Below, piece by piece: positions 35,001 to 48,400 of a stretch of DNA of 64,000 bases. The translations under genes were made by a program, and so were the position numbers. Below the pieces are notes generated by a model. The model did no database searches. It saw nothing but the letters and a program-made list of their open reading frames with translations, and was not told the DNA's origin. Positions within the stretch are counted from its first letter, which is position 1. Each line of letters starts with the position of its first letter. Origin of the DNA: Penium margaritaceum. Taxonomy: Eukaryota; Streptophyta; Zygnematophyceae; Desmidiales; Peniaceae. The stretch is taken from contig SZWC01000519.1 of NCBI GenBank assembly GCA_023375785.1, positions 20,249-84,248 of the forward strand, written 5' to 3'.

Positions 35001-38000
35001 CAAAGCACTATGGACTATGTGAGAGTATGACCAACTCACCATTGAAACAGTGATGATAGGACCAAAGCACCATAGATAAAATGAAAACGAGACCAAAGCA
35101 CCATTGAAGCAGGGAGAAAAGGACCAAAGCACCATAGCAACAAAGCGCCATTTAAATACCGATAATGTGACCAAAGAACCATAAACACAGAAACGTATGA
35201 CCGAATGACCATTGATACAGTGATCATGTGGCCTAAGTACCATAGACACATCAAACGTGTGACATGTGCACCATTGAAACAGTGACATTAAGGCCAAAAC
35301 ACCATGGACACAAAAACGTGTGACCAAAACACCACCAAAACAATGACAATGTGATATTAGCACTATAGACATTGTGAAAGTGTGACCTGAGCACCAGTGA
35401 AACAGTGATACTGTGGCCCGAGCACCATAGACACAACAATGTGACCAAAGCACCATACATGTGGTGAAAATGTGACCAAGGCACTATTGAAACAGTGATA
35501 ATGTGACATAAGCACTGTAGACACAGTGAGTGTGAAAAAACATCGTTCAAACAATTACGATGTGACCAAAGCACCAGAAACACAGCAAAAGCGTGACCAA
35601 AGCACCATTGAAACTATGATGAATTAACTCAAGCACCATAGACACAGTAGACGTGTGAACAAACCACCATTGAAACACTGATCATGTGAGCTAAGCACCA
35701 TAGACAGAATGAACCTGTGACCCAAGCACCATTGAAACAGTGATAATGTGACCAAAGAACCACTTACATAGTGAAAGTGTGACCCGAACACCATTGAAAC
35801 AGTGATCATGTGACCAACGTACAATAGACTGAGTGAAAGTGTTACCAAAGCACCATTGAAACAGTGATATTGTGACCTAAGCACCTTAGACATAGTGGAA
35901 GTGTGACCCAAGCACCCTTAAGAGGGTGTTGACTTAGCCTAAGCAGTATAGACACAGTGAAAACGTGACCAACGCACCATTGAAATAATAATAATAGGAC
36001 CAAGGCACCATAGAAACTGTAAAAGTGTTACCAAAGCACCATTGAAACAACGATGATGTGATATGAGCACCACAAGCACATTGACATTGTGACCAGTGCA
36101 CTACTGAAACGGTGATAATATGACGTATCAACTATAGACACAGTGGAAAAGTGATTAAAGTACCATTGAAAAGGTCATAATGTGACCTAAGCACTATAGA
36201 CAAAGTAAACGTGTGACCAAAGCACTATCAAAACAGTGATAATGTCACCTAAGCACCATATACACATTGAATGTGTGACCAAAGCACCACTAAAGCAATG
36301 ATAATGTGACATAAGCACCGTAGACATAGTAAATGTATGACCAAAGCACCATAGACACAGAAAAGTGTGACCCAAATACCATTAAAATAGTGCTAATGTC
36401 ACATGAGCACAATAGATACAGTGAAATTGTCGCCAAAGCACCACTCAAATATCCATAATGTGACTTAAGCACCACGGACACGGTGAAAGTTTGACAAAAG
36501 CATCGTTGAAACAGGGATAATACAACCAGAGCATCAGAGAGAGTGAACATGTGACCAAACCACCATTGCAAAAGTGATGACGTGACCTTAGCATAATTGA
36601 CACGGTGAAAGTGTGACAAGAACAACATTCAAGCATGGATACTGTGACCAAAGTACCAGAAACAATAATGTGAGCAAAGCACCATAGAAATAGTAATTAA
36701 GTGACATAAGTACCATAGACACAGTGAAAGTTTGACCAATGCACTATTGAAATAGTGAGAATGTTGCCTACGCCCTATAGAAACAGCGAGTGTCATCAAA
36801 GCACCATAGAAACAGCGATAACATGACCAAAGCACCATAGACACACTAAACGTACGACCAAAGCACCATTGAAATAGTGACAATGTTACCAAAGCAACAT
36901 AGACACAGTATAGGTGTAACCAATATACCATTGAAACTACGAATATGTGACCAAAGCACCATTGACACAATGAAAGTGTGAAGAAAGCTACCATTGAAAC
37001 AATGATAACGTGACCTTAGCACCATCGACATGTAGAAACCTTGACCTAAGCACATTTGAGACAGTGATAATGTGACCTAAGCACCATAGACACAGTGAAA
37101 GCGTGACCATTGCACCATTGAAATAGTGATAATGTAACGTAAAGACTATAAACGCAGTGAAAGCGTGATCAAAGCACCACTGAAACAGAAATTACGTGAT
37201 AAAGGCACTATAAACACAGTGAAAGTGTCACCAAAGCACCATTCAAATAGATATCATGTGACCGATGTACCATGGACACAACAAATGTGACCAGAGCAAC
37301 ATTGAAACATTGATAATGGGATGTAAGCACCGTAGACAGAGTGAACGTGTAACCAAAGCACCATGTAAAGAGTGATAATATGGCCAACGTATCATAAGCA
37401 CATAAACAAATAACCAAAGCACCATTGATATAGCGATAATGTGGCCTAAGCACCATACAAAGAGTGACATTGTGACCAATGCACCATTGAAACAAGGATA
37501 GCATGACCAAAAGACTATAGACAAAAAAATGTCTGACCAAAACACCATTAAATCAGTGACAAAGTGACGTCTGATCATATATATAGCAAACATGTGACAA
37601 AAGCACCATTAAACAGTGATAATGTGACCTAAGCACCACAGACATAGTGAACGCGTGACCAATCCACCATTAAAACAGCAGTAATGTGATCAAAGCATCA
37701 TAGACATAGTGAAAGTGTGACCAAAGAACCATTGAAACAGTGATGACATCACCTTTACACTATCCACGTGGTGAACGTGTGACCAAAGTACCATTGAAAC
37801 ACTGATGATATGACCAAAGCACCATATACACAATAATAATGTGACCAACGCACCATTCAAACAGTGATAGTGTGACATAAGCACTATATACAATGTGAAA
37901 GTGTGACCAAAGCACCATTGAATCAGTGATAATGCGGCCGTAGCACCATAGACACAGCAAACGTGTGACCAAGACACCATTGAAAAGTGAGAATGTGACA

Positions 38001-41000
38001 AAAGCACCGTAGGAACAATAAAGGTGTGGCCAAAGCACCATTAATGCACAAATAATATGGCCTAAGCACTATATACATAATGCAAATGTAACTTAAGTAC
38101 CATTGAAATAGAGATAGTATGACCAAAGAACCATAGACATATACAAGTGTGAACAAAGTACCATCTAAGCAGTGATAACATGACCTAAGCGCCAAGGACA
38201 CGGCAAACGTGTGACATACGCACCATTGAAACAGTAATAATGTAACTTAAGCAACAAAGACACAGTGAGAATGCTACCAAACCACCATTGAAATAGAGAT
38301 GATGTGACCAACGCACCATACACTTAGTGAATGCATGACCAAAACACCGTTCAAACAATGATAATGTGACTAAAGCACCATAGACATACTAGAAGTGTGA
38401 CCAAAGCACCATTGAAACATTGATCATGAAACCCAAGCACCATAGACACAATGAAACTATGACCAAAACATAATTGAAACAGTGAGATTTCGACCTATGT
38501 ACCATAGACACTATGAAAGTGTGACAAAAGTACCATGTAAACAGTGAGATTACGACCAACGCACTCCAGAGATTGAAAGGGTCATCAAAGCACCTTCAAA
38601 ACAGTGATAATGTGACCAAAGCACGATAGACACAGTAACTGTGTAACCAAAGTACCATTGAAGCAGTGATTATTCGACCTCGGAGTCATAGACATAGTGA
38701 AAGTGTTACCAAAAACCATTGAGACAGTGATAATCTGACCTAATCACTACAGTCTGAGTAAACGTCTGATCAAAGCACCATCAAAATAGCGATAATGTGA
38801 CCAAAGCACTATAGACACAGTGAAAGAGTTACCAAAGCACAATTGAAACCATGATAACCTGACCTACAGACTATAAACAAAGTGAAAGTGTGACCAATTA
38901 GCCATTGAAACAGTAGTAAATTCACATAAGCACCATAGACATACTCAAAGGGTGACCAAATCACTATTGAAGCACTGATAATGTGATCTACGTACCATAG
39001 ACACACTGAAAGTGTAACCAAAGGACTATTGAAATAATGATAATGTGACCAAAGCACCATAGACAGTGAAGGTGTGACCAAAGCACAATTGGAACAGTGA
39101 TAATGTGACCTTGGAACCATAGACATAGTGAAAGTGTGATAAAAGCACCATTGAAACAGTGATACTGAGATCAAAGGCACCTTAGACACAATGACAGTGT
39201 GACCAAAGCACCATTGAAACAATGATAATGTGACCTACGCACAAACGACACAGTAAAAGAGTAACAAAAGCACCATGGGTAGAGTGATGACGTGACCTAA
39301 GCACTATAGACTGTGCAAACGTGACCAAAGCCCCATAGATAGGGTGAACGTGTGACCAGATCACCATTCAAACAGTGATAACATGACTAAAGCACCAATG
39401 ACACGGTAATTGCGTGACGAAGGCACCATTGAAACAGTGATAATGTAACCAAACCACCATATACACAGTGAAAGTGTGACCAACGTACCCCTGAAACAGT
39501 AATTATGTGACCAACACACCATAGACAGAGTGAAAATGTGACCGAAGCACCATTGAAACGGTTATAATGTGATATACGTACCATAGACACAGTGAACCAG
39601 TGACAAAAGTACCATTGAAACAGTGATGTAATGAGCAGAGTACCGTTGAAACTGTGAACATGTGACAAAATCACCATAAACATAGTAAAAGGGTAACCAA
39701 TGTACAATTGAGACAGTGATCATGGGACCAAAAGCCATAAACATAGTGAAAGGGTGACCAGAGCACAATTAATACCATGATTATGTGATCCTAGCACCAT
39801 GGACACAGTGGACATATGACCAAGGCACCATTGAAACAGTGATAATATAGTCCAAGCACTACAGACATAGTGAAAGTGTAATGAAATAGCCATTGAAAGA
39901 GGGATAATGTGACCTAAACAATATAGACATATTGAAAGTGATACCAAAGCACCATTGAAATAGTGACAATGTCACCTATGCACCATAGACATACTGAAAG
40001 TGTGATGAAAGAACCATTGAAGCAGTGATAATGGCACCTAAGCACCGCGGACACTGTGAAAATGTGACCAAAACACCATTTAAACATTGATAATATGACC
40101 AATGCACCATAGGTACAGTGAAGCTGTGACGAAAGCAATATTAAAACAGTGATAATATGACCAACGTACCATAGACACGGGGATGATGTAACCAAACTAG
40201 TGTTGAAACCGTGATAATGTGACCAAAGGACCATATACAAAGCAAAAGAGTAACCAAAGCACCATTGACATATTGATGATGTGACCTAAGCATTATATAC
40301 ACGGTTAAAATTAAACCAAAGCACCGTTGAAACTTGGATGACATGACCAAACCACCATAGCTACTATAAATGTGTTGCCAAAGCACCATTCACATAATGA
40401 TAATGTCACTTAATCACCATTGGCACAGTGAAATGGTGACCAAAACACTATTGAAACAGTCATGATGTGACCTTAGCACCAAAGACAAAGTGAGCATATA
40501 ACCAAGGCATTATTAAAACGGTGATAATGAGACCAACACACCATAGACATGGTCAAGGTGTGACCAAAGCACCATTGAAAAGTTGATCATGTGACCTAAA
40601 CACCATAGACACAGTGAAAGTAAGACCAATGCACCATTTGAAAGGTTATAATATGACCTAGTCACCGTATACATAATCAACGTGTGGCCAAAGCACCATT
40701 GAAACAGTCATAATGTGATTAAATAATCATTAACGTTGTGAAAATCTGACCAAAGCCCCATTGAGACAGTGATGACCTGACCGTAGCTTAAAAGACATAG
40801 TAAAAGTGTAACCAAAGCACCATTGAAACAGTGGTCATTTGACCAACGCACCACAGAAACAATAATGTAACCAAAGCAGCATTGAAACAGTGATAATATT
40901 ACCTGAGCACCATTGATAATGTGACCTAAACATTATAAACACTGTGAAAGTGTAACCAAAGCAGCATTGAAACAGTGATAACATTACCTGAGCACCATAG

Positions 41001-41966
41001 ACACGATAGACGTATGACCAAAGCACCATTAAAAGAGTGAAAATCAACCAAAGCACCAACGACACAGAGAACGTGTGACAAAAGCACCATTGAAACAGTG
41101 ATGGTGTGACATAAGTACTATAGACAGAGTAAATGTGTGACCAAAGTACCATCAAAACAGCAATAACATGACTGAAACACTATAGATACAGTGAATGTAT
41201 GACCAAAGCAACATTAGAACGGTGATAACAAGATCGAAGTACCACAGAAAATGTGAAAGTGTGACCAACGCACCATTAAAACAGTTATAACGTGACCAAA
41301 GCACCATAGACACTGTCAAGGTGTGACCAACGCACCATTGAAACAGTGATAATGTGACGTAAGCACCATAAAAACAGTGAAAGTCCGACCAAAGCAACAT
41401 TGAAATTGTGATAATGTAACCTAGGCACCATAGCCACATTAAACGTGTGACCAAAGCACCATTGAAATAGTGATAATGTGTCCAAAGCACCATAGACACA
41501 GTGAAAGTGTGACCAAAACTCCATTCAATGAGTGATGACGTGACCTACGTGCTATAGACACAATGAAAGTGTGACCAAAGTACAATTGAAACAATGATAA
41601 TATGTCCAAAGCACCATACACACAAATAACGTGTGACCAAAGCACCACTGATACCATGATAATGTAACCAGAGCACCATAGACACGGTGAAGGTGTGACC
41701 AAAGCACCATTATAACACTGATAATGGGACCAAAGCACCATAGACAGAGTGAAGCTATGATCAAAGAAACCATTGAATGAGTGAGAATGTGACCAAAGCA
41801 CCAGAGACACAATAGATGTGTGACCAAAGCACCATAGAAAAGGTGATAATGTGACCTAAGCACCATAAACACATTGAAAGTGTGACCAAAGCACAAGTGA
41901 AACAGTTATGTTATGACCTGAGCACAATAGACAAAGTGAAAGTGTGACCAAAGCACAAATGAAATA
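32007..41966 (-). repeat. 62-bp dimeric satellite array, reverse block 2
   Basis: Nearly 10 kb of the 62-bp family in reverse orientation, resuming at ACCAAATCACCATT after the 10-bp array. Unit divergence is similar to block 1. Local irregularities include an off-phase duplication of about 80 bp at 40864-40993. The block ends at 41966, where GAAATAGTGACC meets ACACTGTCACTGTGTCC in the opposite orientation with no spacer. Confidence 0.95.
40864..40993 (-). repeat. Off-phase 80-bp local duplication
   Basis: The string TGTAACCAAAGCAGCATTGA continuing to TTACCTGAGCACCA occurs at about 40865 and 40945, 80 bp apart, which is not a multiple of 31 or 62. The two copies differ at about two positions over 48 bases, so this is a recent local event in an older array. 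Confidence 0.75.
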
Positions 41967-44900
41967 GTGACCACACTGTCACTGTGTCCATGGTACTTTT
42001 ACCACACTTTCACTGTGTCTATGGTACTTTGGTCACATTCTCATCGTTTCAATGGTACTTTGGCCACACTTTCATTGTGTCTATGGTACTTTGGTCACAT
42101 AATCTTCACTTCAATTGTGTCTTTGTCACACTTGCATTGTGTCTAATGTGCTTAGGTATATTATCACTATTTCATTGGTACTTCGGTCAAATGTTCACCG
42201 TCTCTATGGTGCTGAGGTCACATTGTAACTGTTTGAGTGGTACTTTGGTTACACTTTCACTTTGTCCATGGTGCTTATGTCACATTATCACTGTTTCAAT
42301 GGTGCTTTTGTCACACTTTTATTCTGTCCATGTTTCTTAGGCTGCATTACTAATGTTTCAATGGTACTTTGGACACAATATCACAGTGTCTATGGTGCTA
42401 GGGTCACATTGTCATCATTTCAATGGTGTTTTATTCAATCTTTCACGGTGTCTATGGTGCTTTGGTCACATTAGCACTCTTTCAATGGTACGTTGATCAG
42501 ACGTTTACTGTGTCTATGGTGCTTTGGTTGCATCATCGTTGTTTCAAATGTACTTTGGTCACATTTTTGTTGTGTATATGGTGCTTTTGTCACATTATCG
42601 GTGTTTCAATTGTGCTTTGGTCTCACTTTCCCTGTTTATATAGTGCTTATGTCACGTTATCACTGTTTCAATGGTGCTTTGGTCAAACGTTCACTGCGTT
42701 TATTGTCCTTAGGTCACACCATCACTGCTTTGAATTGTGTTATGGTCACACGTTCACTGTGACTATAGTACTTAGGTCACATTATCATTGTTTTAATGGT
42801 GCTTTGTCACATCTTCACTGTTTATGTGGTCCCTTGGTCATACCATGAATGTTGCAATGGTGCTGTGGTCACTTGCACTGTGTCCATAGTGCTTATGTCA
42901 TATTACCACTATTTCAACGGTACTTTTGTCACACTTTCAATGTGTCCATGGTGCTAAGGTCAAAATATCACTTTATCAATGGTGCTTTGGTCAATGTTTC
43001 ACTGTTTGTATAGTGCTTAGGTCAGGGCATCACTGTTTTAATGGTGATTTGGTTACACTTTCAATGTGTATACGGTGCTTTGGTCACACTTCCACTGTGT
43101 CTGTTGTGCTTACGTCATATTATCACTGTTTCAGTGATGCATTGGTCGTACTTCCACTGTGTCTATGGGGCTTATGTCACATAATCACTGGTGCAGCGGT
43201 GTTTTGGTCACACTTTCACCGTGTCTATGGTGCCTAGGTCATATCATCACTGTTTCAATGGTGCCTTGGTCACACTTTCACTGTGTATATGGTTATTTGG
43301 TCACATTATGGATGTTTCAAAGGTGCTTTTGTCACAGTTTCATTCTTTCTACGGTGCGTTGGTCACATTATTGCTGTTTCAATGGTACTTTGGTCACACA
43401 TTCACTATGTCTGTAGTGCTTTGGTCACATTATCACTGTTTCAATGGTGACTTTATCACACTTTCACTATGTGTATGGTGCGTATGTCACACCATCATTA
43501 TTTCAATGGTGATTTGGTCACACTTTCACTGTGTCGATGGTGCTTACGTGACATTATCATTGTTTCAATGGTGCTTTGGTTTTGTTTTAACTGTGTCTAT
43601 TGTTCTTTGGTCACATTATCAATGTTGCAATGGTGCTTTTGGTCACGTGCACTGCATATAATGTGCATACATTATTTTTTCACTATTTCAAGTCTGCTTT
43701 GGTCACAGTTTCACTATGTCTGTTGTGCTTAGGTCATAACATCAATGTTTCAATGGTGCTTTGGTCACACGTTCAGTGTGTCTATAGTGCTTCCGTCTCA
43801 ACAGCACTGTTTGGATCGTACTTTGACCACACATTCAATGTGTCTATGGTGCTTTGGTCACACTATCATTGTCTCAATGGTGCGTTGGCCACACTTTCAC
43901 TATGTCTATGGTGCTTTGGTCCTATTATCTTTGCTTCAATGGTGCCTTGTGTCTCATGAGCTTAGGTATGTTATCACATTTTCAATGGTGCTTTGGTCGC
44001 ACTTTCACTGTCTCTATGGTGCTTAGGTCACATTATCATTGCTTCAATGGTGCTTTGGTCACACTTTGGCTTTTTCTATGGTGTTGAGGTCACATTATCA
44101 TTGTTTCAATGGCGCTTTGGTCACATTTTCGTTGGTTCTATGTTTCTTATGTTGCATTATTATTGTTTCAATGTTACTTTGGGCACACTGTCACTATGTC
44201 TATGATGCCAGGGTCACAGTATCATCGTTTCAATGGTATTTGAATCAATCTTTTATGATGTCTATAATGCTTTGGTTGCACTGTCGCTGTTTCAAATGTG
44301 CGTTGGTCACACTTTTGCTGTGTCTATGGTGCTTTTGTCACATTGTTGCTGTTTCAACTGTGCTTTAGTCACACTTTCACTATTTCTATGTTGCTTCAAC
44401 TACATTGTCACTGTTTCAATGGTGCTTTGGTCACACTTTCACTATGTTTATGGTGCTTAGGTCACACCATCGCAGTTTCAATTGTGTTTTGGTCACATGT
44501 TCACTGTGAATATGGTACTTATGTCACATTATCATATTGTTTATGGTGCTTTGGCCACATCTTCACTGTTTCTATGGTGCTTTGGTCATACAATCAATGT
44601 TGCAATGGTTACATGCTCACTTGCACTGTGTCTATAGTGCTTAGGTCGTATCATCGCTGTTTCAATGGTACTCTGATCACATTTTCCATGTGTCTATGGT
44701 GCTCAGGTCATATCATCACTAATTCAATGGTGCTTTGGTCACACTTTCACCGTCTCTAAGGTGCGTAGGTCACATTATCACTGTTCCAATGGTGCTTTGG
44801 TCACACTTTCACCGTGTCTTTGGTGCTTAGCTCGCATTATCACTATTGCAATGGCCTGTTGGACACAATTTCACGGTGTCTATGGTTCTTAGATCGCATT

Positions 44901-45164
44901 ATTACTGTTTCAATGGTACTTTAGACACACTTTCACGGTGTCTATGGTGCTAGGGTCACCTTATCATCGTTTCAATGGTGTTTTACTCAATATTTCATAA
45001 TGTCTATGGTGCTTTGGTCATATTAGCAATATTTCAATGGTACTTTGGTCACACTTTCACAGTGTCTACAGGTATTGGGTCACATTGTCGTAATTTCAAT
45101 GGTGCTTTGGTCACACTTTCACTATGTCTATAGTGCTTAGGTCATGTAATCACTGTTTCAACGG
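41967..45164 (+). repeat. 62-bp dimeric satellite array, forward block 3a
   Basis: Forward-oriented 62-bp satellite starting directly at the reverse-to-forward switch. It contains three copies of a higher-order variant block at about 42331, 44141 and 44883. Each has a TGTTTCTTA-like word followed exactly 100 bp later by a TCAATCTTT- or TCAATATTT-like word not found in normal units. The copy at 44141 lacks one 62-bp unit that the first copy has. The array is cut at TTTCAACGG by the fragment at 45165. Confidence 0.95.
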
Positions 45165-45420
45165 CGGGGGAGAAGGAGGAGTGCAGCGAGACCACGATCT
45201 GGCTTTGCTGGCCGTATGCATGGAGGAGTGTCGTGCACAGGAGCGATATCCGCATGTGCATTTGCCTTGACCGTTGTTGTACAAAACCGTTGGCAGTGTG
45301 GTTTGTTGTAAGATCGTTTGAACCTTGGCTGCTTTTCTCCGGAGATGAACCTACTCTTGCAATCTTTATTTTCTCAATGGCTGCACCCCTTGAAGCAATA
45401 TGCGATATAATCTCAGACAC
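45165..45420 (-). other. Foreign 256-bp fragment, possible captured genic DNA
   Basis: Non-satellite insert between TTTCAACGG and TTTGGTCAC. Read on the minus strand it is open throughout for about 83 residues, including SEIISHIASRGAAIEKIKIA and RQMHMRISLLCTTLLHAYGQ; the flanking codons of the surrounding 95-codon frame are satellite. I do not recognise the product. The mixed composition, with no repeat structure and charged and polar residues in a natural balance, is more like coding or exonic DNA than the rest of the window. There is no target-site duplication, no inverted termini and no poly-A, and a few satellite bases are missing at the join. This favours filler DNA captured during break repair over a transposon. 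It could be a host exon piece or a transposase piece. Confidence 0.55.
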
Positions 45421-48400
45421 TTTGGTCACTTTGTCATTGTGTCGTTTGTGCGTATGTCATATTATCACTATTTCAATGGTGCTTTTGGTCACACTTTAAC
45501 TCTGTCTAACATGCTTAGGTCATATTATCACTATTTCAATCGTGTTGAGTCACACTTTCACTATGTATACGGTGCTTTGGTCATATTTACACTATATGAA
45601 TGGTGCTTTTGTCACACTTTAACTGTGTCAATACTGTTTAGGTCACATTGTTGTTGATTGAATGGTGCTTTGGTCGCAATTTGACCTCGTCTATGGTACT
45701 TTGGTCACATTATCACGGTTTTAATGGTACTTAGGTAATACTCTCACTGTCTCTATGGTACTTTGGTCGTTGTATCGTTGTTTCAATGGTGTTTTGATAA
45801 CACTTTCATTATGTGTGTGGTGCGCGTCTTACATTGTCACTGTTTCAACGGTGCTTTGGTCACACTTTCAGTTTGTATATAGATCGGTGTCACATTATCA
45901 CTATTTCAATGGGGCTTTGGTCACACTTTCACTATTTCCATGGTGCTTTAGTCACGTTATCATTGTTTTAATCATGCTGTGGTCACATGTTCACTGTCTC
46001 TGTGGTACTATGGTCACATCATAGCTGTTTCAATGGTGGGTTGGTCACACTTTCACTGTGTCCATGGTGCTTAAGTCACATTACAACTATTTCAATGGTG
46101 CGTTGGTCAACCTTTCACAGTTTCTACGGTGCTTGGTCACATAATCACTGTTTACATGGTGCTTTGGTCACAATTCCACTGTGTCTCTGGTGTTTTGGTC
46201 ACACCTTTGTTGTGTATACAGTGCATAGATGACATCATAAGTGTTTCAGTGGTGTTCTGGTCACACTTTCAATGTATATGTAGGTCTTAGGTCATATAAT
46301 CACTGCTTCTATGATGCTTTGGTCAAGCTTTTATGTGTATATGGTGCTTTAGTCCCATTATCACTGTTTCAATGGTTTGTTGGTCACGACTTTACTTTGC
46401 CAGTGGTGCTTAAGTCACATTATAACTGTTTCAATGGTACTCTGGTCACACTTTCACTGTGTCTTTGATACCTATGTCACATGATAACCGTTTCAATGGT
46501 GCTTTGGCCACACGTTGACTTTGTATATGGTGCTTTGGTCACATTATCACTTTTTCAATGGTGTTTTGGTTGTAAGCTCACTCTGTCTATGGTACGTTGA
46601 TCACATGACCACTGTTTCAATGGCGCTTTGTTCACACTTTTAATGTATACATGGTGATAAGGTCACATTATCACCGTTTCAATGGTGCTTTGGTCACAGT
46701 TTAACAGTGTCTATAATGGTTGAATGACAATATCACTGTTTAAATATTGTTATGGTCACCTTTTCAATGTAACAATGGTGCTTATATCACATTATAACTC
46801 TTCCGATGGTGCTTTGGTCACACTTTCATTGTTTATGTGTTGTTTTGGTCACGTTGGCACCATTTCAATGGTGTTTTGGTTACACTTTCACTGTGTATAT
46901 GTTGCTTAAGTCGCATTGTCTCCATTTCAATAGTTCCTTGGTCAGTCTTTCACTATGTTTATGCTGCTTAGGTCACATTACCAATGTTTCAATGGTACCG
47001 TGGTCGCACGTTTCTATGTTTATGGTACTTTGATCACATTACCACCGTTTCAATAGTGCTTTGGTGATACGTTTACTGTTCCTATAGTGCCTAGGTCACA
47101 TTATCATTGTTCTAACGATGCTTTTATCACACATTCACCGTTTCTATGGTGCTTTAGTCACATCATCATTGTTTCCATGGTGCGCCTGTCATACTATCGT
47201 TGTATGTATGGTGCTTTGGTAACTTAACCACTATGTCAATGGTGCTTCGTTCACACTTTCACCGTGTCTATGGTGATTTGGTCATATTATCACTCTTTCA
47301 ATGGTATTTTGGTCACACAATCACTGTGCCTATGGTGCTTTGGTCACATTGTCACTGCTTCAATGGTGTTTTGGTATTACTTCCACTGTGTTCATGGTGT
47401 TTGGGTCACATTTTCACTCTTCCAAATGTGCTTCGGTCACGCGTTTAGTGTGTCTATAGGCCTTGTGTCACATTCTCACCTCTTCAATGGTGCTTTGGTC
47501 ACGTTTTCACTGTGTCCATGCTGCTTAGGTCACATTATCACCTTTTTTATGGTGCTTTGGCCACACCTTCACTGTGTCTATATTGCTTGTGTCATGCTAT
47601 AAGTGTTTCTATGGTGCGTTGGACAACCGTTCACCGTGTTTATGGTGCTTTGATCACATTATCGCTGTTTGAATGGTGCATTTGTCACACTTTTGTTGTG
47701 TCTTTGGTGTGTTGGTCACATTAGTCATATTTCAACGGTGCATTGGTCACACGCCCACTGCGTCTATGGTGCTTTGGTCACATAATCACTGTTGCAATGG
47801 TGCTTTGGTCGCACATTTATATGTATATGTTGTTTTGGTCACATTATCACTGTTTCAATTGTTCTTTGGTCACACGTTTACTTTGCCTATGGTGCTTAGG
47901 TCACGTTATCACTTTTTCAATGGTGCTTAGGTCACGCTTTCACTTTGTCTATGGTGCTTTGGTCATATTATCACTATTTCAATGGTGTTTTGGTCACACG
48001 TTTACTGTGTTTATGGTGCTCAGGTCACATTATCACTCGTTCAATCGTGCTTTGGTCACATGTTCCGTGTGTCTTTAGTACGCGTGTGACATTTTCACTG
48101 CTTCAATGGTGCTTTGGTCAAATGTTTATTGTGTCCATTGTGCCCATGTCACATTATTACTTTTTCAGTGGTACTTTGGTCACACATTCACTGTGTATAC
48201 AGTGCTTATGTCATATTACCAATGTTTCAATGGTGATTTGGACAACCGTCTACCATGTTTATGGTACTTTGGTCACATTATGTCCGTTTGAATGGTGCCT
48301 TTGTCTAACTTTCACTGTGTCTATGGTGTTTTGGTCAATTATGCATTGTTTCAATGGTGCTTGTGTCACATTATCACAGTTTCAATGGTGCTTTTATCAT

